This document shows positions 24,612-31,926 of a stretch of 48,441 nt of DNA, piece by piece (within the stretch, counting starts at the first letter, position 1; each line of letters begins with the position of its first letter). Source of the stretch: Paucisalibacillus globulus DSM 18846 (GTDB lineage Bacteria > Bacillota > Bacilli > Bacillales > Amphibacillaceae). A program made the position numbers and the translations under genes. The notes below the pieces were generated by a model. That model did no database searches, was not told the origin of the DNA, and worked only from the letters and a program-made list of their open reading frames with translations. The stretch spans positions 1 through 48,441 of the forward strand of contig NZ_AXVK01000032.1 of NCBI RefSeq assembly GCF_000482485.1, given 5' to 3'.

Positions 24612-24653
24612 AGTATAGTTCAGGTTCAACGAAATGAAATTGATGCAAATCAA
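24612..24653 (-). promoter_or_regulatory. FNR-type box and promoter of the HMA-ric-like-HMA-regulator operon
   Basis: TTGATGCAAATCAA (24640-24653) is a perfect TTGAT-N4-ATCAA box. Downstream on the minus strand TATACT (24617-24612) is the -10 element. With a start about 7 nt further on, the box is centred near -41.5, the class II activator position known for FNR/CRP. Confidence 0.8.
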
Positions 24654-24661
24654 GTTTTAAG

Positions 24662-24706
24662 AAAAAGTAGGGGAGTATTTTGTTCTTCCTACCTGAATAC
24701 TTCCCC
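24662..24706 (-). terminator. Terminator of the P-type ATPase gene
   Basis: On the minus strand GGGGAAGTATT pairs with AATACTCCCC (one unpaired base) around a 16-nt loop, followed by TACTTTTTCTT. It stands just upstream of the FNR box of the next operon and insulates it. Confidence 0.75.
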
Positions 24707-24739
24707 TTTATCATTCATCAAGACTGCTTTCTATTAAAA

Positions 24740-26593
24740 TTATTCTCTCAAACGGTATCGAAGCAATCTCATACCATTCAAGATGACTACTAAGATACTT
24801 GCTTCGTGAACCAACATCCCGATTGACATATTCATCCATTCACTAAATAGTAGGCTGGCAAGTAAGACTAATACCACACCAACTGCAATGGTAATGTTCT
24901 GTTTCATGTTTCTTGAAGTTGATTTTGTTAAGCCTAATGCGTGTGGTAAACGACTAAAGTCAGAATTCATTAAAACAACATCTGATGTTTCAATTGCAAC
25001 ATCTGTTCCACTTCCCATGGCGATTCCGATATCTGCTAAGGCTAGTGAAGGACTATCATTCACTCCGTCACCGACAAAGGCAATGATCCCGCCTTCTGCT
25101 TGCATTTTTTCGATATAAGCAGATTTTCCTTCCGGTAGCATATGACCATGTGCTTCTGTTAACCCAAGTTCTCGAGCAACTAAATCTACGGTTCCTTGGT
25201 TGTCCCCAGAAAGAACGACAAGGTTTTTGACCCCTAGTTTTTTCAGTTTTTGAAGATCTTTTTTAACACCTGGACGGATTTGATCCCGAATACCCATCAG
25301 AACGTTTAATTCTCCGTCGACCGCAGTTAACACAAGAGAATTCCCATTTTTCTCAAAGCGTTCGACGTCTTTTTTAGCTTTTTCGCTTAATTTCACATTT
25401 TCCTTTTCCATTAAAGCTACGTTACCAACGGCTACACGATGAACACCTATTTTTGCTACAATTCCGCCACCTTTAACGACTTCGGTTTCTTCAACAGTAG
25501 AGAAAGTTGTCTCGCCAATATCCTGTAGAACAGCTTTCGCTAGTGGGTGGTCCGATTCACGCTCCACACTTGCTAAATATCCTAGAACCTCTTCAGTATT
25601 TTTTCCGTAAAATTCTTTTTCGGCAACTTCAGGGTTTCCTACTGTCAATGTTCCTGTTTTATCAAAAACGATAGTATCTACTCTGCTAAAGTCATTGATA
25701 ACTTCACTACCTTTTAGGAGGACACCATTACGTGCACCGTTTCCGATACCGGCAACGTTGGATACAGGAACCCCGATAACTAATGCACCTGGACATCCTA
25801 AAACAAGAATCGTTATAGCTAGTTCAATATCTTTTGAGAAAAACCAAACAATAAAACCAAGGACTAACACAGCTGGTGTATAGTATTTTGAGAATCGGTC
25901 AATGAAACGTTCTGCTTCTGATTTTGAATCCTGTGCCTCTTCCACTAATTCGATAATTCTACCAAATGTTGTATCTTCTCCAACACGATCAGCTCGAATT
26001 TGGATCGTTCCATTTTCTAAGATAGATCCTGCAAATACTTCAGAATCAACCTTTTTACTTACAGGTAGAGATTCTCCAGTAATACTTGCTTCATTAATGT
26101 GACCTTCACCAGTTAACACTGTTCCATCTACCGGAACTTTTGCACCCGTTTTAACTAATAAAATATCACCTTCGTCTACATCATCGACATCTACTTCTTC
26201 AAATTCTCCGTTTTCCATTTGCTTTAAAGCGCTTTCTGGTGCCAGCTCTGTTAATTCTTTAATGGCAGAACGTGTTTTGTTCAAGGTACGTTGCTCCAAG
26301 TAAGAACCAAATAAGAATAAGAAAGTAACGATGGCTGATTCCTCATAATTTTGAATCAATACTGCCCCAATAACTGCAATGGTAACTAAAACATCAATAC
26401 TGACAACTTTTACTTTTAATGCCTGATAGGCTTGGATTGCAATCGGCGCCACACCAAGAATGGATGCAATGATGAGCGACCAATTGAAAATGGCCATGTT
26501 GTCTAAGGAAAATCGTCCGAAGAATGCAAATGCAATCAAAATTGCACTGATCAGTGTAATAGAATTCTTTTTACTTAATATATATCTTTGCAT
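24740..26593 (-). CDS. P1B-type heavy-metal-translocating ATPase with a CPG motif
   Basis: A 617-residue metal pump. It has the actuator motif TGES (EASITGESLPVSK), the phosphorylation site DKTGT (near 313), the HP motif (SDHPLAKAV) and the hinge GDGVNDSPSLALADIGIAMGSGTD. The transmembrane metal motif reads GCPGALVIG (near 266): CPG instead of the common CPC, CPH or SPC. There is no N-terminal metal-binding domain; the chain starts almost directly with membrane helices. Metal specificity is uncertain; Zn, Cu and Cd are all possible. The ATG at 26593 follows GGAGGG; an upstream ATG at 26620 lacks a site. It has its own FNR-type promoter. Confidence 0.9.
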   Translation of the reverse strand: MQRYILSKKNSITLISAILIAFAFFGRFSLDNMAIFNWSLIIASILGVAPIAIQAYQALKVKVVSIDVLVTIAVIGAVLIQNYEESAIVTFLFLFGSYLEQRTLNKTRSAIKELTELAPESALKQMENGEFEEVDVDDVDEGDILLVKTGAKVPVDGTVLTGEGHINEASITGESLPVSKKVDSEVFAGSILENGTIQIRADRVGEDTTFGRIIELVEEAQDSKSEAERFIDRFSKYYTPAVLVLGFIVWFFSKDIELAITILVLGCPGALVIGVPVSNVAGIGNGARNGVLLKGSEVINDFSRVDTIVFDKTGTLTVGNPEVAEKEFYGKNTEEVLGYLASVERESDHPLAKAVLQDIGETTFSTVEETEVVKGGGIVAKIGVHRVAVGNVALMEKENVKLSEKAKKDVERFEKNGNSLVLTAVDGELNVLMGIRDQIRPGVKKDLQKLKKLGVKNLVVLSGDNQGTVDLVARELGLTEAHGHMLPEGKSAYIEKMQAEGGIIAFVGDGVNDSPSLALADIGIAMGSGTDVAIETSDVVLMNSDFSRLPHALGLTKSTSRNMKQNITIAVGVVLVLLASLLFSEWMNMSIGMLVHEASILVVILNGMRLLRYRLRE

Positions 26594-26643
26594 GTTGATT
26601 CCCTCCAATTTCATTTTCATTTGTATTCCTTGTTGATGACTCT

Positions 26644-26685
26644 AGTATAGGATGTTTCTATGAAATAAAAATTGATTCGAATCAA
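26644..26685 (-). promoter_or_regulatory. FNR-type box and promoter of the P-type ATPase
   Basis: TTGATTCGAATCAA (26672-26685), a perfect and fully palindromic box, stands upstream of TATACT (26649-26644). The distance from box centre to -10 is identical to that at 24612-24653, giving about -41.5 again. Confidence 0.8.
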
Positions 26686-26886
26686 GTTCTATTGTAAAAG
26701 TGAAAAATTATAAAGAACAGCAAAACAAAACCAACTGTTTTACGGAATAACTCTTATATATTATCGAACACCGACATACAATCACAAAAATTCATTATAT
26801 TGTTCATTCTTTATTCAGCAGGCTTTAGAAAAGCATTATAAACAGCAAACTAAAACGCTCAGAAAATATTCTGAGCATTATTATCT

Positions 26887-26975
26887 TAATATTTAATTTT
26901 TCTTCCTCAACTAAACTGCCCAGTTAGTTTAAGTACAATAATTCACATATTCTATATCTATTTTAACATAAATAT
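26887..26975 (+). repeat. Right copy of the imperfect 90-bp direct repeat
   Basis: Counterpart of 22551-22640 in the same orientation, about 75% identical by eye, with the identical stretches TTTAAGTACA, AATTCACA and TTTTAACATAAAT. Confidence 0.55.
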
Positions 26976-27164
26976 TCAAAATACCTTACACATTCAGTTA
27001 AATGCAAATTAAATAGTATTGTTACATTGAAAATTGTACCTTAAATTGTAGGCTTGTATTGCAAAATGTTGGGGTACAACAGCCATTGTCATTATACAAA
27101 TTAGGCTACATTTTCCTATACATATTGAACACGAATTTTGACCAAAATCCTATTAAATCAATAA

Positions 27165-27205
27165 AAAACGACTAACAAATTACTCAACAATTTGTTAGTC
27201 ATTTT
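27165..27205 (-). terminator. Terminator of the TIR-like gene
   Basis: GACTAACAAATT (27170-27181) pairs perfectly with AATTTGTTAGTC (27189-27200). T-runs follow in both directions, strongest on the minus strand. Confidence 0.8.
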
Positions 27206-27223
27206 AACTTACATTTTTAATGA

Positions 27224-27270
27224 TTGCGATAGGTAACGGAACCCGTTAGGATTTGTCCCACCTCTTTCAA
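27224..27270 (-). repeat. Right inverted repeat of the metal module
   Basis: Reverse complement of the block at 22386-22429, starting about 25 bp after the stop of the TIR-like gene. Confidence 0.75.
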
Positions 27271-27295
27271 TTTCATCTGTAACTATCAATGGAAA

Positions 27296-28933
27296 TTATT
27301 TTTCTAAAATAGGTTTTAATTCCCCTTTTATAACTTCTGGAAAATATTTTGACGATATTTCAAAATGGATTGTGCTAGGTATAGTCTGAAATACAATAAT
27401 CGATGGAAAATATATATTTGTGTTCTGTTTTATATATGATTGCTTATAGCAAATAACATCAAAGCCATCTTCTTGAAAGTAATCATAGCAAAAGATGTCA
27501 TCAATTGACTCCAAATATTCTTCTTTATAGGACTCAACTTTCTCTTCATATGAACGAGTAAGGCCATACAAATGGATATCTGGGGGAGACACAGACACAT
27601 ATTCAGGATAATCATCATATTCAATTACTGAAAGTGATTTTTTTGGCTTAAAAAAGGGTTCAGTAAAATTGATTACTGTTTCCAAAATATCGTTATTGGG
27701 TAATGGTAATTGTTTACCAATACACAATTGACCAGTCTTTACATATAACTTAATATCAACATCCTCATCATAGCTTGTTCCAAAATTAGATAAGCATAAA
27801 TCTATATAAAACTTAGAATCTAAACTCTCAAAGTAAGATTTCCACTGTCTATATTCACTAATTTTTTCGTATAATTGATCTAATAGTCTATATTTTTCTT
27901 TTTCATCATCGGATCCAACTAAAGAATGGGACGACCCTGTACCAAATGGACCACCACCAAAAGGTTGCTTTTGCTTGGATAACTCACCTATATTAAAAAA
28001 ATCATTATAATTTAATTCTATATTAAACTCTTCTGCAAATGATTTTATTTCATTTTGAAGTTCCTTTTGTAAAGTTATTTCAACAGAACCAAATATCGAA
28101 TTAAAGCCTTTAAGTTGATCTTGCCATTCTTTATTTGCCTTTCCAAAATTGGCTAATGAATTATTGACATCTAGAGCCACAATTTTTTCATCCTTTTCAG
28201 ATTCCGATTCAGATTCCGAAACATCAACTACTTCGGTTTGGTCAGGCAGTCGAATATTCCTCACCTGTTCAAATAAACTATGAATATTTGACTCTATATC
28301 TGCCATGAATTTTGAGTTTTGATAACTTCTCTTATACATTATTGGATTTTCGGTAATTTTCCCGTGCCTAACACCTTTAACAGATAAATTACTACTATTA
28401 GTAGATTTGTTTTCATTTCCATTTGCAAGTAAATTCACAAAATATAAGGACAAATGGTTTAAAAAGTCCTTTTTAAATTCTGCCAAATCAGAGTATGGAG
28501 CATAAATGCCTTTATCTTTATATCTTTCCCTAAAGTCAATTACTTTTTTATACTGTTCTGGTTCAAGTGAAGCGGGATTAATCTGTCGGTCACTGAAATA
28601 AAGAAACACTTGTTTACCACTATTTATTAGTTCTTCAATTTCCTCTTCTGTACCAGATCCATAATTATCTGTAGGCGTACCAAATCTAGTCCAAAACACT
28701 GCAACAGCTGCATCACATTCTAGAACAAATTGTTTGTTTAATAGATTCTGTGGTTTCCCACCAGATTGAGGGTAAGAGTCTGTAGACCAATGCTTTGTAA
28801 CTATTGATGTATCATTAGCCGCACCATACATGCGGTTAAAATCTGCAACAGTCTCTTTTATTATTTCTAGCTCTTCTTTCACATCGGAAGGGCAAGATAT
28901 TAATAAATCAAACTGAGTTACATTCCTTGGCAT
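27296..28933 (-). CDS. TIR-like / DUF4062-type protein, candidate defence effector
   Basis: A 545-residue protein. The N-terminal 170 residues (FDLLISCPSDVKEELEIIKE, CDAAVAVFWTRFGTPT, YGSGTEEEIEELINSGKQVFLYFS) have the strand-helix pattern of the DUF4062/TIR-like group; the glutamate in GTEEEIEEL is a candidate catalytic residue. A linker with SESESESEKDE and a helical part (about 200-370) follow. The C-terminal 170 residues are unrecognised and end FEISSKYFPEVIKGEL. Such N-terminal domains occur in bacterial immune proteins, often as NAD-consuming effectors. The ATG at 28933 follows AAAGGGG; an upstream frame to 29017 lacks a site. It is last in a run of minus-strand genes but separated by a terminator. 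Confidence 0.65.
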   Translation of the reverse strand: MPRNVTQFDLLISCPSDVKEELEIIKETVADFNRMYGAANDTSIVTKHWSTDSYPQSGGKPQNLLNKQFVLECDAAVAVFWTRFGTPTDNYGSGTEEEIEELINSGKQVFLYFSDRQINPASLEPEQYKKVIDFRERYKDKGIYAPYSDLAEFKKDFLNHLSLYFVNLLANGNENKSTNSSNLSVKGVRHGKITENPIMYKRSYQNSKFMADIESNIHSLFEQVRNIRLPDQTEVVDVSESESESEKDEKIVALDVNNSLANFGKANKEWQDQLKGFNSIFGSVEITLQKELQNEIKSFAEEFNIELNYNDFFNIGELSKQKQPFGGGPFGTGSSHSLVGSDDEKEKYRLLDQLYEKISEYRQWKSYFESLDSKFYIDLCLSNFGTSYDEDVDIKLYVKTGQLCIGKQLPLPNNDILETVINFTEPFFKPKKSLSVIEYDDYPEYVSVSPPDIHLYGLTRSYEEKVESYKEEYLESIDDIFCYDYFQEDGFDVICYKQSYIKQNTNIYFPSIIVFQTIPSTIHFEISSKYFPEVIKGELKPILEK

Positions 28934-29061
28934 GATAACGCCCCTTTCAAACAAAAAGTTTAGAAATATATCTTCTTTAATTCTATCACATATATATTTG
29001 TATTTGTTTTTATTCATATCAGTTTCATATTAGTTAATTTAATTCTTTTGATTGAAGTTAA

Positions 29062-29095
29062 AAAAGAATGATCCAGTATTTACACCAGACCATTC
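29062..29095 (-). terminator. Terminator of the 83-residue gene
   Basis: GAATGGTC pairs with GATCATTC (one G-T pair) on the minus strand, followed by TTTTTAAC. It separates this gene from the TIR-like gene. Confidence 0.7.
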
Positions 29096-29122
29096 CCTTA
29101 ACTGATTTAAGTTGGTTTAAAT

Positions 29123-29374
29123 TTAATTCATTTCCAAATTTTTACCTATGAACTCTAATTTTTCTAAATTACCCTCAATAGCATTTTTCAAAAGGAAACT
29201 CTTCGCCCCATTAAAATTGTTACAAATCGCTGCATCCACCATAACAAATTCATCACCAAACATTTGAGCGACACATGCACCAAATTTATCAGTCCCATCA
29301 AATTTTACAATTGCAAACCGTATTGCAATTCCACAAAAGTCAACATCCTCTTGCCATAAAAAATCATTCTTCAT
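29123..29374 (-). CDS. Small protein of unknown function
   Basis: An 83-residue protein (MKNDFLWQEDVDFCGIAIRF...) with alternating hydrophobic strands and a helical C-terminus (AKSFLLKNAIEGNLEKLEFI). The ATG follows GAAAGGGGGAATC, a strong ribosome site, and a terminator follows. No family recognised. It is one of three small island genes between the TIR-like protein and the divergent 431-residue protein. Confidence 0.6.
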   Translation of the reverse strand: MKNDFLWQEDVDFCGIAIRFAIVKFDGTDKFGACVAQMFGDEFVMVDAAICNNFNGAKSFLLKNAIEGNLEKLEFIGKNLEMN

Positions 29375-29501
29375 GTAGATTCCCCCTTTCTACATGAACT
29401 CTTAAACATATAATAAACTTTTCCTTTTCAATAATTAAAAATATCATAAAATACCTACATTGTTTTTTCAAGAAACATAATCAGATATGCTATAGCTTAA
29501 C

Positions 29502-29533
29502 AAAAAGAAAGCAAGGGGATTATCCCTCGCTTA
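29502..29533 (-). terminator. Terminator overlapping the end of the 107-residue gene
   Basis: AGCGAGGG pairs with CCCCTTGCT on the minus strand, followed by TTCTTTTTG. The hairpin starts within the last codons of the gene. Confidence 0.7.
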
Positions 29534-29843
29534 TTTTTTCGAACGCTAATTGATTTGTTCTACTAACTATACTTTCTACAAGTTTTTCATCAAATACATA
29601 ATCCGGTAAAATTGCGGATAGGTATTTCATTGTTAAGCCAATAGTTGTAAATACCTTTAGATGCAAAACTTGTTGTCTCTCTGCTCCCATGTCCTTTTCA
29701 ATCATTACATAATACAGTGGTTCAGATGAATTTTTCCCCATCCATCCATAACCATTTTCCTTTGAAATGACAATGTTGTAATCACCAAAAAAAGAGTAAA
29801 CCAAATTGTCTTCTTGCAGTACCTGATCCTTGTACTTATCCAT
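29520..29843 (-). CDS. Small protein of unknown function (paralogue pair)
   Basis: A 107-residue protein. Its C-terminal half (VLHLKVFTTIGLTMKYLSAI, then LPDYVFDEKLVESIV) matches the next gene (VLLKRFFNTGHLARFLLSVV, then PEYFVEKKIIKETYDAI), and both have a central YYVMI/YVVIV strand. The two are therefore paralogues from a duplication. The ATG follows GAGAGGGAG. No function can be assigned; small paired cytosolic proteins could be adaptors or antitoxin-like partners. Confidence 0.6.
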   Translation of the reverse strand: MDKYKDQVLQEDNLVYSFFGDYNIVISKENGYGWMGKNSSEPLYYVMIEKDMGAERQQVLHLKVFTTIGLTMKYLSAILPDYVFDEKLVESIVSRTNQLAFEKISEG

Positions 29844-29927
29844 ATAAATCTCCCTCTCTAGAGTATATTATCTACACTGTTAACTTATATGTAGCAAGCC
29901 GAATACCTTGTTTATCAGGAGATAATT

Positions 29928-30230
29928 TCAATCTTTTCCAGTAATTAATTCCTGAATGGCATCGTATGTTTCTTTTATAATTTTTTTCTCAACAAAATAT
30001 TCTGGAACAACCGATAATAGAAATCTAGCGAGATGCCCAGTATTAAAAAATCTTTTTAATAGAACATCGTTTTGCTCACCCTTAAGGTTTTCCTCATTAA
30101 CAATTACTACATAATTACCTACTCTCAAAGAATTGTTTACTTTTACAACTGAGACATAATATTCACCACTTTTAGCCAAAACCATATTATTATCAGCATG
30201 CACTATGGTTGCTTCCTCTCTTTTGTCCAT
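29928..30230 (-). CDS. Small protein of unknown function (paralogue pair)
   Basis: A 100-residue protein, MDKREEATIVHADNNMVLAK..., with a beta-rich N-terminal half and a helical C-terminal half shared with the gene at 29520-29843. The ATG follows AAAGAGGGAATAG. It is the first of this minus-strand run and divergent from the 431-residue gene. Confidence 0.6.
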   Translation of the reverse strand: MDKREEATIVHADNNMVLAKSGEYYVSVVKVNNSLRVGNYVVIVNEENLKGEQNDVLLKRFFNTGHLARFLLSVVPEYFVEKKIIKETYDAIQELITGKD

Positions 30231-30566
30231 TACTATTCCCTCTTTCGTATAGAATTTTTATCATGATGATATTCCACACTTGGACGGGGAAACCTGTTAA
30301 AACACATCAAAAATCAAGGGTAAACTACCTCTTAAATCAAAGTTATGAAATGCGTTAAAGGAATATATGGTTATATCTATCAACGGGCATTGCTACTATA
30401 CAAATTTCATTAGCTGAAATAATTTCAAAAAAATGCTCTATAGATTTGATTCATTATTTTATTTGTTTTATAAATAGATTGTAGGACAATAAAATAACAA
30501 TCAAAACAATCAATCACAAAACTAATTATAATCAGCCTACCAAAATTTCAAAGGAGGTAGATGATT
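30231..30566. other. Divergent intergenic stretch
   Basis: About 330 bp of AT-rich DNA that must hold the promoters for the minus-strand small genes and the plus-strand orphan gene. I see no clear consensus promoter, RNA gene or repeat. Confidence 0.4.
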
Positions 30567-31862
30567 ATGACAAATCAAGAAGAAATTCTAGATATGAGAA
30601 ATAACGAATGGATGGCGACTTTGGAGAAGGTTGAGGAATTAAGGGAACTTCTTCTAGAAATACAGAGCGGTGAAATTTCATTTTGGATAGATGGTGAATG
30701 GCATTATCGAAGCAACGAGTACAATTTCCCTAAAGGTTTCACTACTCCCCATTTTATCCTTAATCCAGAAATTCTAGGAAGCATCGATGAAAAAAATGTG
30801 GAGAATGTTATCTTAAATATTCTTAGATTGCTAGATTTTTATATTACGTACGTTAATTTTTATTTTGACAGCGGCATTAATTTTGAGGATTATTTAAGGA
30901 AAGAAATTAATAGTGACATTTGCACCATTTTACATGAGAAACACGATATTTTATGTAACTCCTATAATTTTTACGGATACAATGACAGGATTGCATTCAA
31001 TTATATTTTTTCATGGAATGAGAATGGAAAAGGTATTCAAATAGTTTTTAATAATTCAAAGTACGGGTATACATCCTTTTACGATTTGACAATGTATCTT
31101 CTGGAAGAGTCAAGGGGAATTGGTGATTATGAGTTGTATACTCATTTCTGTAGGAAAATGAGGGAATTCCAACATAAGTATTATGGAACTACTTCAAATG
31201 CCGATAGAGATTTATATACTTCTGAAACAGAGGTACAATTATTAAATCCAGAAAATAGAGCGAACCGTTTTGACCCCAGTAATGATTTTTATATAGTAAA
31301 TTGTGCGGTTAAGATAGCGGATATTATTGATTACTTTAATTTAAATATTGAGGTAACTGATAAAAAGTTATTGGAGAAGTATATTGATACAAACTATCTA
31401 TATACTCAATTTGGGTACTATGAATTTTTCAATAACATAACTGTCCCGGAAGTACAACAGATAGTTATTGATACAATTGAAGGCAAGTTACAGGAGCCAT
31501 TCTCAATTAGAAAATATACTTGTAACTATGATAATAGATTTCATTTTCAAGTTGAAAATGAGGCAAATAAAAGCGAATGTCTAGTAGAATGGAATTACCA
31601 AGGGGAATGTTACAGATTTAAAAAGGGAGAAAATAAATATACGTATTTTGAATCTTACACTCCATTATTATTCTACATACTACTTGATTTCAAAAATGAA
31701 AGCAAATTTACTTGGGATAAACTTATAGTAGATTGTGTGCAATTAATCAATGACATCGAAAAGTCCTCAAAAGTGGATATAAATCTAGAATATCTAATCA
31801 AAAGAATTAAAAAGCCTAACGTCATTGAGGATTTGCTTTTCGGCGACGATTTACCAATTTAA
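30567..31862 (+). CDS. Orphan island protein, function unknown
   Basis: A soluble, acidic protein of 431 residues, rich in Tyr, Phe and Asn, with no membrane segment, P-loop, HTH or nuclease motif that I can see. The N-terminus is helical (EEILDMRNNEWMATLEKVEEL) and the rest mixed. A strong AAGGAGG is 9 nt before the ATG at 30567; the ATG at 30561 is also in frame but only 3 nt away. It stands alone between the small-gene cluster and the convergent restriction operon, with a shared terminator. Its position within a defence island is the only functional hint. Confidence 0.65.
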   Translation: MTNQEEILDMRNNEWMATLEKVEELRELLLEIQSGEISFWIDGEWHYRSNEYNFPKGFTTPHFILNPEILGSIDEKNVENVILNILRLLDFYITYVNFYFDSGINFEDYLRKEINSDICTILHEKHDILCNSYNFYGYNDRIAFNYIFSWNENGKGIQIVFNNSKYGYTSFYDLTMYLLEESRGIGDYELYTHFCRKMREFQHKYYGTTSNADRDLYTSETEVQLLNPENRANRFDPSNDFYIVNCAVKIADIIDYFNLNIEVTDKKLLEKYIDTNYLYTQFGYYEFFNNITVPEVQQIVIDTIEGKLQEPFSIRKYTCNYDNRFHFQVENEANKSECLVEWNYQGECYRFKKGENKYTYFESYTPLLFYILLDFKNESKFTWDKLIVDCVQLINDIEKSSKVDINLEYLIKRIKKPNVIEDLLFGDDLPI

Positions 31863-31888
31863 TTTCATCATCAAAATTTAAATTAATT

Positions 31889-31926
31889 AAAACTGTCCTC
31901 CGTCACTACAGAGGACAGTTTTTTAT
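31889..31926. terminator. Bidirectional terminator
   Basis: A perfect 12-bp stem AAAACTGTCCTC / GAGGACAGTTTT with a 10-nt loop. It serves the orphan gene on the plus strand and hsdR on the minus strand. Confidence 0.9.

Larger units (their letters stand above)
26690..27223. other. Intergenic stretch at the right side of the metal module
   Basis: No supported gene. It contains a hairpin GCTCAGAA / TTCTGAGC near 26860-26880, the right copy of the direct repeat (26887-26975) and a terminator-like stem at 27170-27200. Confidence 0.5.
22386..27270. mobile_element. Metal/redox module bounded by an inverted repeat (possible nested insertion)
   Basis: The left repeat (22386-22429) and the right repeat (27224-27270, inverted) share AAAGAGGTGG, then after a short variable part CTAACGGGTTCCGTT-N-CCTATC. 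Both copies are followed, reading inwards, by AAATGTAAG and a terminator hairpin. Between them lie the Crp/Fnr regulator, two small HMA proteins, the Ric-like protein and the P-type ATPase, and an imperfect 90-bp direct repeat. I infer an inserted unit, but a target duplication is not evident, so the borders are provisional. Confidence 0.5.
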
